Positions 48,628-60,765 of a stretch of 64,000 bases of DNA are shown here, piece after piece. The number at the start of each line of letters is the position of its first letter. The first letter of the stretch is position 1. Origin of the DNA: Heterohyrax brucei (Eukaryota > Chordata > Mammalia > Hyracoidea > Procaviidae). The stretch is from positions 75,625,833 to 75,689,832 of the forward strand of contig CM053141.1 of NCBI GenBank assembly GCA_028571685.1, read 5' to 3'. Below the pieces are notes generated by a model. That model saw only the letters and a list, made by a program, of their open reading frames with translations, did no database searches and was not told the origin of the DNA. Made by a program: the position numbers and the translations under genes.

Positions 48628-49605
48628 TTCCATGGACACTCATTGTGGATCCAAGTAAAATTAAAGTCTTGCCAGCATTTGACTTTTCTTCATTTATCAT
48701 CATGTTGCTATTGGCCCAGCCATTATAATTTTTGTTGTCTCTATGTTGAGATGCAAACCATACTGAAAGCTGTAGTCTTTGATCTTCCTCAGTAAATACT
48801 TTTTACTTTCAGCAAGCAAAGTTGTATCATCTGCACACTGCAGGTTGATAAGAGTCTTCCTCCAATCTTGATGCCACTTTCTTGTTTATAGTCAAACTTC
48901 TCAGATTATTTGCTCAGCATACAGACTAAGTATAGAAAAAGGATACATTCTCACACCTCTCCTGACCTTCTGACTTTAAACCATGCAGTATCCCCTTGCT
49001 CTGTGCAAATGACTGCTTCTAGGTCTATGTACAGGTTCCTCATGAGCATAATTAAATGTTCTGGAATTCCCATTCATCACGATATTATATATAATTTGTT
49101 ATAATCAACATGATTGAATGGCTTTGCACAGTCAGTAAAACATTTCTGGTATTTTCTTCCTTCAACCAAGATCTATCAGGTATTAGCAGTGGTATCTCTT
49201 GTTCTACAACCTCTTCTGATTCCATCATGAACTTCTGGCAGTTCCCTGTCGATGTACTGGTGCAACCACTTTTGAATGATCTTAAGCAAAATTTTTCTTG
49301 TGTGTGATATTAATGATATTGTTCAATAATTTCTACATTTTTTTATCACTTGTCTTTGGAATAGGCATATATGCAAAATTCTTCTAGTTGGCTGGCCAGT
49401 AAGCTGTCTTCTAACTTGACATAGACAAGTGAGTACCCCCAGCACTGTACTCACTTGGTGGAAAATCTCAGTCAGTACTCTGTCAATTCCTGAAGGCTTA
49501 CTGTTGTTATGCCCTTCAGTGCATTTGGACTTCTTCCTTGAGTACCATAAGTTTTTAGTCATATGATAGCCTCATGAAATATTTGAATGTCAACCAATTC
49601 TTTTT

Positions 49606-49775
49606 TAGTACTAAAACAACCAACTAAGTTGTCCTCAAATCGATTTCAACTCATAGTGGCCATGAGTAGAACAGAACAGCCTCATAGGGTTTCCAAGAAG
49701 CAGCTGGTAGATTTGAACTTCTGACCTTTCGTTTAGCAACTGAGCTTTTAACCACTATGCCACCAGGGCTCTAAA
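49606..49775 (-). mobile_element. AfroSINE
   Basis: Antisense: tcaaatcgatttcaactcat, gcctcatagggtttccaaga, ttgaacttctgacctttcg, then actatgccaccagggctc. First of three adjacent SINE-derived pieces. Confidence 0.88.
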
Positions 49776-49951
49776 AACACACAATCATCAAGTCAATTCC
49801 AACTCACAGCAAGATTATAGTCTCCAAGGTTGTAATTCTCCACAGAAGTAGACTGCACATCTTTCTCCATCAGCATGTCTAGTGTTTTCAAACTGCTGAT
49901 ATTTCAATTAGCAGTCAAATGCTTTAACCATTGCACCATCAGGATCTACTA
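49776..49951 (-). mobile_element. AfroSINE, diverged
   Basis: Antisense: atcaagtcaattccaactca, tctccaaggttgtaattctc, then agtcaaatgctttaaccatt and gcaccatcaggatc. It adjoins the previous copy head to tail. Confidence 0.82.
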
Positions 49952-50016
49952 CCAAACCAAAAAACCAAACCCACTGCCATTGAGTCGATTCCAAATCATA
50001 ACGACCCTGTAGGGCT
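49952..50016 (-). mobile_element. AfroSINE 3' tail fragment
   Basis: Only aaaccaaacccactgccatt, gagtcgattccaaatcataa and cgaccctgtagggc are present before the RTE resumes at 50017. Confidence 0.82.
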
Positions 50017-50325
50017 ACATTCTTTCCACCTTTCTTTAATGCTTTCTCTGTTATTCAATATTTTCCCCATAGAACTGTGCAATATTGTAACTTGAGATTT
50101 GAATTTTTCTAGCATCAGAAATGTTGACTACATTCTTGCCTTTTGGTTATTCAATCCCAGGTTTTTGCACATTTCACTATAATATTCTGTCTTCTTATGC
50201 TGCCCTTTGAAATTATCTGTTCAGCTCTTTTACTTCACCATTTCTTCCCCTTGCTTTAGCTACCTGACATTCAAGAGCAAGTTTCACTCTCTTCAAATAT
50301 CCATTCTAGTATTTCTTTCTTGCCT

Positions 50326-53300
50326 TATAAAGAAAAAAATAATCAGCTTAACATTTACAATTCAAATCAGCTTGTCATACAAAAACTTACATACATTGTT
50401 ATGTAACTCTACTTGCTCTCCCCACACTGTGACAGCACACAGCTTTCCACTCTGCATTTCCTGTGTCCCTTCAACTAGCTCCTGTTCCCCTCTGCCTTCT
50501 CATCTCCCTCGTGGACAGGAACTGCCCAGTTAGTTTCAGATATCTACTTAAGGCAAGAAGCACAGTCTTCACCAGTATTATTCTATGTCTTATAGTCCAG
50601 TCCAACCTTTGTCTGAAGAATTGGTTTCAAGAATGGTTTCACTTCTGGGCTATCTGAGTTTGGGGATCATGTCTTCCAGGGGCCCTCCAGTCTGTCAGAC
50701 CATCAAGTGTGGTCTTTTTAATAGAGTTCTAGTTCTGCACACCCATTTTTCTTCTGCTACATCAGGTACTCTTTGTTGAGTTCCCTGTCAAGGCAGTCAT
50801 TGATTGTGGCTAGACAGCCTCTAATTCTTCTGGTCTTATGCTATGTAGTCTCTGGATATGTGCCCCTTTCTGTCTCTTGGGCTCATATTTTTCTTACATC
50901 TTTGATGTTCTTCATTCTCTTTTGCTCCAGATGTGTTGGGACCAATTAATATTTCCTAGATGGCCACTTGCTAGCTTTTATGACCTCAGACGTCACTCCC
51001 CAAATTGGGATGCAGAACATTTTGTTAATGAACTTTGTTATGCCAGCTGACCTAGATGTTCCCTGCACCTGCTACTCTAGCCCTTTAAGTGTTTGGTTGT
51101 ATTTAGGAAATGTCTTAGCTTGTGCCGATTCGACGGCACTTGGCTTTTGGCTGTCTTTTTGTTGTTGAGGTTTTATAGTATCTTGTAGATTTTACAGATT
51201 AGACACTGATGAGATTTATTGGAGCCCCCAATTTTTCCCAGTCTATAGGCTGTCTTTTTAGCTTTGGTGAAATCTTTGGACGAACCTTTAAGTGTGTGAT
51301 TTTTAGGAGTTCCCAGTTGTTTCTTTTCTCTTTTGCTGTTTGTGCATTGTTAGTAATGTTTCACATTCTGTTTATGCCATGTATTAGAGCTCCCCAGTGT
51401 TGTCCCTGTTTCTTCTTCCATGATCTTTATCTGTTAGATTTTATATTTTGGTCTTTGATCCATTTTGAGTTAGTCTTTCTGTATGGTGTGAGATATGGGT
51501 CTTGTTTCTTTCTTTCTTTCTTTTTTTTTTTTGTCAACACCATTTGTTGAAGAGCTGTGGGCCTTTATGAAATGTCAGCTGCTCATACATGGATGATTTT
51601 ATGTCTGGATTCTCAAGTCTGTTCCATTAGTCTCTATATTTCTTGTTGTACCAGCATCAGATTGTTTTGACTATAATGGCAGTGTAACAGATTCTAACAT
51701 CAGATACTGTGAGGCTTCCCACTTTCTTCTTCTTCAGTAATGCTTATCTGGGCTTCTTCCCATTCTGTATGTCAGTGATATGTTTCTCTACCTCAATAAA
51801 AAAAACCATTGCAATTTGTATTGGCACTTCATTGTATCCACAGATCACTTTGGGTAGAGTAGAGGTTTTCACAATGTTGAGACTTCCTATCCATGAGCTA
51901 GGTGAGTTTCCCCACAACACAGCTCTCTTTTGGTTTCTTGCAGTAGTGTCTTGTAGTTCTCTTTGTATAGGTCTTTTCTCTGGCTAAATCTATTCCTAAG
52001 TATTTTATCTTCTTGGGGCTACTGTAAATTTTATTTGGTGATTTCCTCTTTGATGTTCTCTTTGTTGGTGTAAAGGAATCCAACTGATTTTTTATGTTTA
52101 TCTTGTTTCCTGATACTTTGCTGAACTCTTCTATCAGTTCCAGTAATTTTTTTTACAGATTCTTTAGTTTTCTGTGTATAAGATCATATCATCTGCAAAT
52201 AGAGATACCTTTACTTCCTCCTTATCAGTTTAGATGCCCTTTATTTCTTTTTCTTGCCTGACTGCTCTGGCTAGAATCTCCAGTACAATGCTGAACAAAA
52301 GCAGTGACAAAGGACAACCTTGTATGCTTCCCATTCTCAAGGGAAATGCTTTCAGACTCTCTCCATTTAAGATGATGTTAACTGTTAGCTTTATACAAAT
52401 GCCTTTCAATATGTTCAGGAATTCCCTTCTATTCATATTTTGCTGAGAGTTTTTAACAAGAATGGGTGTTGGACTTTGTCAAATGACTTTTCTGCATCAA
52501 TTGATAAAATAAAATGGTCTGGTCTTTCATTTTATTTACGTGGCTGATTACATTGTTTTTCCAGTGCTGAACCATCCCCCTGCATCCGTGGTATAAATCT
52601 CGCTTAGTCATGGTAACTTTTTTTTTAAATGATATATTGTTGAATTCTGTTGGCTTGAATTTTGTTGAGAATTTTTGCATCTAAGTTCATGAGACATATT
52701 GGTATGTAATTTTCTTTTTTTGTGCTGGCTTAGTAGAGTAAGTTTGAAAGTATTCCTTCCTTTTCCACATTCTGAGATACCTTTAGTAATAGTGGTGTTA
52801 AATCTTCTCTGAAAGTTTAGTAGAATTCTCTAGTGAAGCTGTCTGGGCCACAGCTTTTATTGTTGGGAGTTTTTAAATTACTTTTTCAATAGATTGAATT
52901 TATTTAATTGTTCTCTGTTTGTGCTAGTTTAGGTAGTGTGTTTGTAGAAATTTGTCCATTTCCTCTAGGCTTTCAAATTTGTTATAGTTTTCCTTAGTAT
53001 TCTGATTTTTTAAATTTCACTTGTGTCTGCTGTGATATCTCCTACCTCATTTTTTATTGGGGCTATTTGCTTATTTTCTTGTTTTTCTTTTTTCAGTAAG
53101 CCAGTGGCTTACTGATTTTGCTGGTCTTTTCAAAGAACAAGCTCTTGGTCTTGTTAACTCTTTCAATCCTTTTCCTAGTCTCTAATTCATTTAGTTCTAC
53201 TCTAATTTTTATTATTCACTTTCCTCTAGTACCTGAGAGCTTCTTTTGTTGCTGCTCTCTCTCTACCTGTTCAAGTTATAAGGTTAATGCTTTGATTTGG

Positions 53301-53675
53301 GCCTTCTCTCTTTTGCGGATGTATGCATTTATTGAAATAAACTGATCTCTGAACACTGTTTTTGCTCTTTTCCAAAGGTTCTGGTAGGATGTGTTTTCAT
53401 TTTCATTTGTTTATGTTAATGTCTTTATTGTGTCCTCAATTTCTTCTAATCAGTAGTTTCTTAAAATCCAGTAGTTTTTGACCATGGTATTGGTCAGTTT
53501 CTATGTGTTTGATGTTTTTCCTTTGCTTTTTCTCTTACTGATTGCTACTTTCAGGCTTTATGTCTTGAAAAGATGATTTACAATATTTTGATGTTTTAGA
53601 TTTTTGTAAAGCTTGCTTTATGACCTAATACATGGTTTATTCTGGAGAATGATCCATGTGCATTGGAAAAGAAAG
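50326..53675 (-). mobile_element. L1 LINE, second 3'-UTR type
   Basis: Antisense, with the 3' end at the left. The 3' UTR at 50330-51100 includes atgcagaacattttgtt. ORF2 begins near 51200 and includes the antisense RT region at 52230-52436, whose minus-strand frame reads [20 protein letters not shown]. It contains the short SINE tail at 51122-51143. It ends at about 53675 where an RTE begins. Confidence 0.88.
51122..51143 (+). mobile_element. Ultra-short SINE tail insertion (22 bp)
   Basis: gtgccgattcgacggcactt plus gg sits in L1 sequence. It matches the 3' terminus of the SINE subfamily with the cttgg tail. The target duplication is unclear. Confidence 0.6.
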
Positions 53676-55105
53676 TATATCTTTCCAGTCTTTTTTAATG
53701 ACTTCTTGGTTTCTTCATATGTGATGTCCTTGATGTCATTCCACAGGTCACCCGCGTCCAGGCACTTGTGTTCAATGTGTCAAATCTATGGTCTCTAAAT
53801 TCAGGTAAGATATACTCAAAGCCTTATTTTCCTCAGCTTCACCTGGAATCTGCAATAGGAGCAAATGACTATCTTTTGCCTTTTTTCTGACTGATATCTA
53901 CTTTTTCCATTAACTCTTTTATAGATGTAGTTGATTTGATTCCTGTGTTTCCCATCCCTTGAGACCCATGCATATGCTCACCATTTATGTTGCTGAAAAA
54001 AGATATTTGCAATGAAGAAACCACTGGTCTTGCCACCTTTAACTATGTGATCTCCACAGTCATTTCGATCACTAAGGCTACATTTTCCAACTACGGATCC
54101 TTCTTTGTTCCTTTGCATTCCAATTTGCAATAATTATCAATGCATCATGATTTCATGTTTGATCAACTTTTGACTGCAGAGTGGGCAAAAATCTTCAATT
54201 TCTTACTCTTTGACATTTAGGGGTTGGTGTGTAAATTTGAATTGAATAATAGTTTATTAACTGGTCTTCCTTGTAGGCATATGGATATTATCCTATTATC
54301 AGCAGTGTTGGACTTCAGAATAGTGAAATGTTTTTTGACAATGAAAGCAACACTATTCCTCTGTAAACTGTCATTCCTGGCATAGCAAACCATATGATTA
54401 TCTGATCCAAAATGACCAGTACCAGTCCATTTCAGCTTACTAATGCTTAGGACATCAGTCTTTATTTATTCCATGTCTTTTTTGATGACTTCCTATTTTT
54501 CTAGAATCATACTTAGTACATTCCGTGTTTTGATTATTAAGGGATGTGTGCAGCTGTTTCTTCTCATTTTTAGTTGCATTACATGAGCAAATGAAGGTCC
54601 TAAAGGCTTGATTCTATCCATGTATTAAGGTCAACTTTACTTTGAGAAGTAAACTCTGGTGGCAAAGTACTTATGAGCTACAGCTGCTAACCAAAATGTT
54701 GGCAGTTCAGATCCACCAAGCACTCCTTGGAAGCTCCATGGGGCAGTTCTAATCTGTCCTATAGGGTTGCTGTGAGTCACAATCAACTCAACCGCAATAG
54801 CTATTGTTTTTTTGGTTTTACTTTGAAGAGACAGCTCTCCTCCAGGCATATTTTACATATCTTCTAACCTGAGGGGCTTATCTTTCAGCACTATACTAGA
54901 CGATGTTCTGCTGCTATTCATGATGTTTTCACTGGCCAGTGTTTTCACAAGTAGATTGCCAGGTCCTTCCTCCTGTCTGTCTTAATCTGAAGTTCCACTG
55001 AAACCTGACCATCATGGGTGATCATGCTAATATTTGAAATACCAGTGGCATAGCTTCCAGTACCACAGCAACATATAAGCCATCACAGTATGTTACACTG
55101 ACAGG
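53676..55105 (-). mobile_element. RTE (BovB-like) LINE 5' half, lacking its 3' end
   Basis: Antisense RTE from the linker region (tcttttttaatgacttcttg) to a proper 5' end near 55105 (cacagtatgttacactgac). The endonuclease region is present at 53930-54560, decayed. The 3' half is missing. A SINE (54650-54816) is inserted in the 5' region. Confidence 0.88.
54650..54816 (+). mobile_element. AfroSINE with target duplication
   Basis: taaactctggtggcaaagta head, ggggcagttctaatctgtcc body, tail ctattgtttttttgg. It is flanked by TTTACTTTGAGAAG (54636-54649) and TTTACTTTGAAGAG (54817-54830). Confidence 0.92.
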
Positions 55106-56054
55106 TGTGTGGTAATATCCATAAATACAGATAAACCTACATGTGTACATATAGGTTTATCTGTACCAATACACATAGATGTAACCATATATACATTTTT
55201 TGCTTATTGTTGCAAAATTATATTTGGCATACCCTTTACCAAAAACATCTTTCTTTTGTACTTCTTAGTGACACCACTTACCTAGGTCAAGTTGTGTGCA
55301 CTTCTCCTACATTTGGTGCTACCTTTCCCACCACCCAAAATAACAAGTGTCTACAAGCTAGAGAGTGATCTTCCCTTTCTCTCTATCCACCAATCCCTAC
55401 TAACCACCAATGAATACTGTTCTCTATACACATACCTATTTTTGTCTTCCTATAAGGGTGAGATCATACAATATCTGTCCTTTTGTGATTGACTTAATTC
55501 AGTCAGTATGTCCTCCAGGTTCATCCACATTATGCTTTGATAACTCGTCTTTGTTCTTTATGGCTGCATAGTATTCCATTGTACATATGCATCATATTGT
55601 TTCTCCATTCATCAACTGACTGGCACTTAGATTTTTTCCCTCTTGTTGCTATCGTGAACAGTGTTGCAATGAGCCTATAGTTGTTGCTGTTAGGGGTCAC
55701 TCTGTCCTACAGGATAGAGTAGAACTGCCCTATAAAGTTTCTAAGAAGTGACTGGTGGATTTGAACTTATGATCTGTTGGTTAGCAGCCAAGCTCTTAAC
55801 CACTACCACACCAGGGCTATCCAATGAGCATAGGAGTGCCTATGTCTATTCATGTATCCTCTATTAGATCTCTACCGTATATACCTGGAAATGAGATTGC
55901 TGGATCTTAAGGTAGTTCTATTTCTAGTTTTTTGAAGAACTGCCATACTGTTTTCCATAGTGGCTCCATCAGCATTGTATAAGGGTTCTAATTGCCCTAC
56001 CTCCTCACCAGCATTTCCTTCTTTCTGTGTGTGTTTAATCAGGGTGTTTTAGCA
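55106..56054 (-). mobile_element. L1 LINE 3' part
   Basis: Antisense L1: tggctgcatagtattccatt, then gaatgatgcaa-type ORF2 end motifs, ctggatcttaaggtagttct, ccatactgttttccatagtg. A SINE lies within at 55675-55821. The element ends at an RTE boundary. Confidence 0.85.
55675..55821 (-). mobile_element. AfroSINE with 8-bp target duplication
   Basis: Antisense, starting ctatagttgttgctgttagg and ending caccagggctatc. It is flanked by CAATGAGC at 55667-55674 and 55822-55829. Confidence 0.92.
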
Positions 56055-57267
56055 GGCTATTGTTGCTAGATACTGTCAATCCAGTTCTGACTCATAGTGA
56101 CCTCAAAACAGAATGAGACAATGCCTGGTCCTGTGCCATTGTTGTTATACTTGATCTCATTACTGCAGCCATTGTGACATTCCATCACACTGAGAGTCTT
56201 CCTCTTTTTCAGTGATCATCCATGATGTCCTTCTCCTAGGACTAATCCCCCCTGATAGCATGTACAAAGTATTTGTGATGCAGTCTCACCACCCTTGCTT
56301 CTAAAGAGCATTGGGACTGTACTTCTTCTAGAACAGATTTGTTCATTATTTTGACAGGCCATAGTATATTCAATATTCTGTACCAGCACCACAATTCAAA
56401 CACATCAATTCTTCTTATCTTCCTTATCCATTGTCCAGCTTTCACATGCATGTGAGGGTACTGACAACACCATAGCTTGGGTCAGGTACACTTTACTCCT
56501 CAAGGTGACATCTTTGCTTTTTAACACTTTAAAGAGGTCTTTTGCAGTAGATTTGCTCAATACAATGTGTCATTTGAATCCATGACTACTGCTTCCATAG
56601 GAGTTGATTGTGGATCAAAGTAAAATTAAATTTTTGACAACTTCCATCTTTTCTCCATTTATCATGCTGTTGTTTTATTGGTCCAGTTGTAAAGATTTTT
56701 GTTCTCTTTACTTCGAGGTGCAATTCTTACTGAAGGCTGTAGTCTTTGATCTTCCTCTGTAAGTGCTCCAAGTCCTCTTCACTTTCAGCATGCAAGGTTG
56801 CATAGCATTTGCATATTGCAGGTTGTTAATCGGTCTTCCTCCAATCCTGATGCCACGCTCTTCATATAGTCTATCTTCTCAGATTATCTGCTCACCACAG
56901 AGACTGAATAGGTGTGGTGAAAGGATGCAACTCTGTCATAGACCCTGAGCTTATACCATGCAGTATTCCTTGTTCTGTTTGAACTACCTTTTGATCTAAG
57001 CAGAGGTTCCTCATGAGCACAATTAATTGTTCTGGAATTCCCATTATTCAAAATGTTTTCCATAACTTGTCATGATCCACGTGGTTGAATACCTCTGCAT
57101 AGTCAATAAAACACAAGGTAAACACCTTACTGGTGTTCTCTGCTTTCAGCCAGGATCCATTTGACACCAGCAGTATTAACCCAGCTTCTACTGCCTCTTC
57201 TAAATGCAGCTTGAATTCTGGCAGTGTCCTGCTGATATACTGCTACAGCCCCTTTTGAATGATCTTT

Positions 57268-60200
57268 GTTGTTGTTAGGTGCCGTAGAGTTGATTCCAAC
57301 TCATAGCGAGCATGTGCACAACAGAACAAAGCACTGCCTAGCACTGTACCAGGATCACAAGCAACCACAGTGCTTTTAATACTCAGTCCATTGTTGCAGC
57401 CACTGTGTCAATCCATCTTGCTGAGGATCTTCCCCTTTTTCACTGACCCTCTGCTTTACCAAGCAGGATGACTTTCTCCAGGGTTTGATCCCTCCTGATA
57501 ACACATCCGAAGTATATAAGATGCATTTTCCACATCCTTGCTTCCAAGGAGTACGCTGGTTATACCTGTTACAGAACAAACCTGTTCGTTCTTTTGGCAG
57601 TCCGTGGTACAGAGAATATTCTTTTCCAACATCACAATTCAAACGTGTCAATTCTTTTCTGCCTTCCTTATTCATTGTCCAGCTTTTGCATACATATCAT
57701 GTGATTCAAAATACCATAGCTTGAGTCAGGAACCCCTTAATCTTCAGGGTAACACCTTTACTTTTCAACACTTTAAAGAAGTCTTTTGCAGCAGATTTTC
57801 TCAATGCAATGACTCTGGATTTCTTGACTGCTGCTTCCATAGGCACTGCTTTGTGGAACCAAGTCAAATAAAATCCTTGTGGCAACCTTAGTCCTTTATT
57901 TATCATGATGTTGCTTAGTTGTGAGGACTTTGGGTTTTTTTAGATGTTGAAGTGCAAGCCTTATCAAAGGCTGTGGTCTTTGATCCTCATCAGTGTTTCA
58001 AATCCTCTTCACTTTCAGCAAGCAAGGTTGTATCTCTCCATACTGCAGGTTGTTAATGAGTCTTCTTCCAATCCTGATACTTTGTTCTTCTTCATACAGT
58101 CCAGCTTCTCGATTATTTGCTGGACACACAGATTTAAAAGGTATGGTGAAAGAACACAACCCTGATGCACACATTTCCTGACTTTAAACCATGCAGTGTC
58201 CCCTTGTTCTATTTGCACAACTGTCTCTTGATCCATATACAGATTCCTCACGAGCACAATCAAGTGTTCTAGAATTTCCTTCTCCTCAATGTTATCCATA
58301 ATTTGTTACGATCCACACAATCCAACACCTTTGCATAGTCAATGAAACACAGCCAGCCAAGAGCCATCGAGTCGGATCCAACTCATGGCAACCCTAGGGG
58401 CCAGGTATTCTCTGCTTTCAGCCATGAGTCATCTGACATCACCAATGATATCTTCTGGTTTCACTTTCTCTTCTGAATCCAGCCTAATTTCTGGCAGTTC
58501 CATGTTAATATACTGTTGCAGTTGCTTTGGAGTAATCTCTAGCAAAATTTTATTTGTGTGTGGTATTAATAATATTTGTATGATAATTTCAGCATTTGGT
58601 TGGATCACCTTTCTTGAAAACAGGCATAAATATGGATCTCTTCTAGTTGCTTGGCCAGGTTGCTGTCTTCCAAATTTCTTGGCATAGACGAACGAGCACT
58701 TACAGTGCTACATTCGCTTGCTGAAACATCTCAATTAACAGTGCATCAATTCCTGGAGCCTTGTTTTTCACCAGTACTTTCAATGCAGCTTTGACTTCTT
58801 CCTTTAGTACCATTGGTTATTGATCATATGTTAACTCTTGAAATGGTTGAATATCAACCAGTTCTTTCTGGTATAATGACTCTGTCTATTCCCCTCCCCT
58901 TTTCTTTGATGCTTTTTGAGATGTTTAATATTCTTCCTATAGAATCTTTCTCTATTGCAACTCAGTGCTTGAAGTTTTTTCTTCAGTTCTTTCAGTTTGA
59001 GAAATGTGAAGTATTTTCTTCCCTTTTGGTTTTCTCTCCCCAGCTCTTTGAACGTGTCATTCAAATACTTTGTCTTCTTGAGCCACCATCTGAAATCTTC
59101 TTTTCAGTTCTTTAACTTTCGTCATTTCTTTCTTTAGCTTTAGGTACTCGATATTCAAAAGCAAATTTCAGAGTCTCTTTTGACATCCAATTTGGTTTTT
59201 CCTTTCTTTCCTTTTTAATGACTTCTTGCTTTCTTCATGTAGGCCTTTGACGTCATTCCATAACTGGTCTGGTCTTTGCTCATTAGTGTTCAACGTATCA
59301 AATCTACTGTTGAGATCGTCTAAACTCAGGTGGGGTATGCTCAAGGTCATTCTTTGGTTCTTGTGGACTTGTTCTAATTTTCTTCAGTTTCAATATGAAC
59401 TTGCACATGAGTAAGTGATGGTCTGTTTCACAGTCAGCACCTCATCCTGTTCTGACTGACATGGAGCTTTTCTATCATCTCTTTAACACAGACATAGTTG
59501 ATTTGATTCCTTTGTATTCCATTTGGTGAGGTCCATGTGTAGAGTGGCCATTTATGTTGGTGAAAAAAGTGCATTTGAAGTAAAGAAGTCATTGGTCTTG
59601 TAAAGTTCTATCATGTGGTCTCCAGCATCATTTCTGTCACCAAGGCCATGTGTTCCAACTACTGATCATTCTTTTTTTCCAACTGTTGCATTCCGGTTAC
59701 CAATAACTAACAATGCATCCTGTGTGCTTCATCAATTTTGGACTGCAGAGGCTGGTAAAAATCTTCAATGTCTTCATCTTTGGCCTTAGTGGTTTTTGTG
59801 TATGTTTTAATAACAGTTGTATTAACTGGCCTTCCTTGTAGATGCATGGATATTGTCCTATCACTAACAGCACTGGACTTCAGAACAGATCTTGAAATGG
59901 TTTTTTTTTTATGATGAATGTAATACCATTCCTCTTCAAGTTTTCATTCCCAGCATAATAGACCATGTAATGGTCCAATTCAAAATGGCGAGTACCAGTC
60001 CATTTCAGCTCACTAATGCCTAGGACATCAATATTTAAGTATTCCATTTCATTTTTGACAATATCCAATTTTCCTAGATTCATACTTACTACATTCCATG
60101 TTCTGATTATTAATCGATGTTTGCAGCGGTTTCTTCTCATTTTGAGTCTGTCTTAGTCTGGATGCTCACCTGAAACCTGTCCACCATGGGTGACCATGAC

Positions 60201-60274
60201 AGTATCTGAATGCTGGAGGCATATCTTCCAGCATCACAGCAACACACAAGCTTCCACAGTATGACACACTGACA
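57268..60274 (-). mobile_element. RTE (BovB-like) LINE B, full length, 3.0 kb, decayed
   Basis: The tail is at 57268 (gttgttgttaggtgcc) and the 5' end at 60274 (cacagtatgacacactgac). AATGATCTTT occurs at 57258-57267 and 60275-60284. The endonuclease N-terminus is at 59880-60140 (RTWNVVSMNLGKLDIVKNEM, VLGISELKWTG), the linker at 58831-59064 and 59168-59350. The RT frame at 58015-58299 reads VHQGCVLSPYLLNLCVQQI, and the C-terminal fragments are at 57376-57675 and 57706-57906. Stops and frameshifts make it inactive. A 50-bp SINE piece is inserted at 58353-58402. Confidence 0.93.
58353..58402 (-). mobile_element. Short SINE tail insertion (about 50 bp)
   Basis: ccagccaagagccatcgagt, then cggatccaactcatggcaac replaces about 15 bp of RTE sequence (present in the copies at 16800 and 57100). 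The flanks show no duplication; instead the target is shortened. Confidence 0.72.
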
Positions 60275-60765
60275 AATGATCTTTAGCAGGCCTTTACTTG
60301 CATGTGAAATTAATGACACTGTTTGATAATTTCTGCATTGATTCATCTTCTAGTCACAGTTTTCCAAATTTCTTGGCATAGACAGTTGAGCACTTCCAGC
60401 ACTGTATCTGTTTGCTAGAACATCTCAGTTGGTATGCCCTCAATTTCTGGAGCCTTGTTTTTCATAAGCGCCTTCAAGTGTATAAGTTTCAGATCATATG
60501 CTGCCTCCTGAAATGGCTGAACATGGGACCAACTATTTTTAATAAAAGGACAGTGGCTGTGTATTCCTTCCATCTTCTTTGGTGTTTCCTGTGTTGTTTA
60601 ATATTTTTCTCATTGAAACCTTCCATATTACAACTCAAGATTTGAATTTTTTCTTCAGTTCTTTCATTTTGAGAAATGCCAAGTGTGTTATTCCCTTTTG
60701 GTTTTCTATCTTCAAGTCTTTGCTCATGTCATTATAGTACTTTGCCTTCTTGAGTAGGGGTGAGA

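Larger units (their letters stand above)
47238..50325 (-). mobile_element. RTE (BovB-like) LINE broken by six insertions
   Basis: Antisense RTE from the tail at 47238 (gttgttgtagttgg) up to the linker region at 50325. The RTE parts are 47238-47411, 47916-48143, 48314-48465, 48628-49605 and 50017-50325, and they read as one element in order. The inserts are one solo LTR and five SINE-derived pieces, listed separately. Remaining frames, e.g. 47991-48173 and 49323-49562 on the minus strand, are fragments only. Confidence 0.88.
56055..60765 (-). mobile_element. RTE (BovB-like) LINE A, split by RTE B
   Basis: The left part (56055-57267) runs from a 3' end to the RT region (ccttttgaatgatcttt). The right part (60275-60765) resumes with aatgatctttagcaggcc and continues to the linker. 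The two parts are in order on the minus strand with a 10-bp target duplication between them. Confidence 0.9.
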
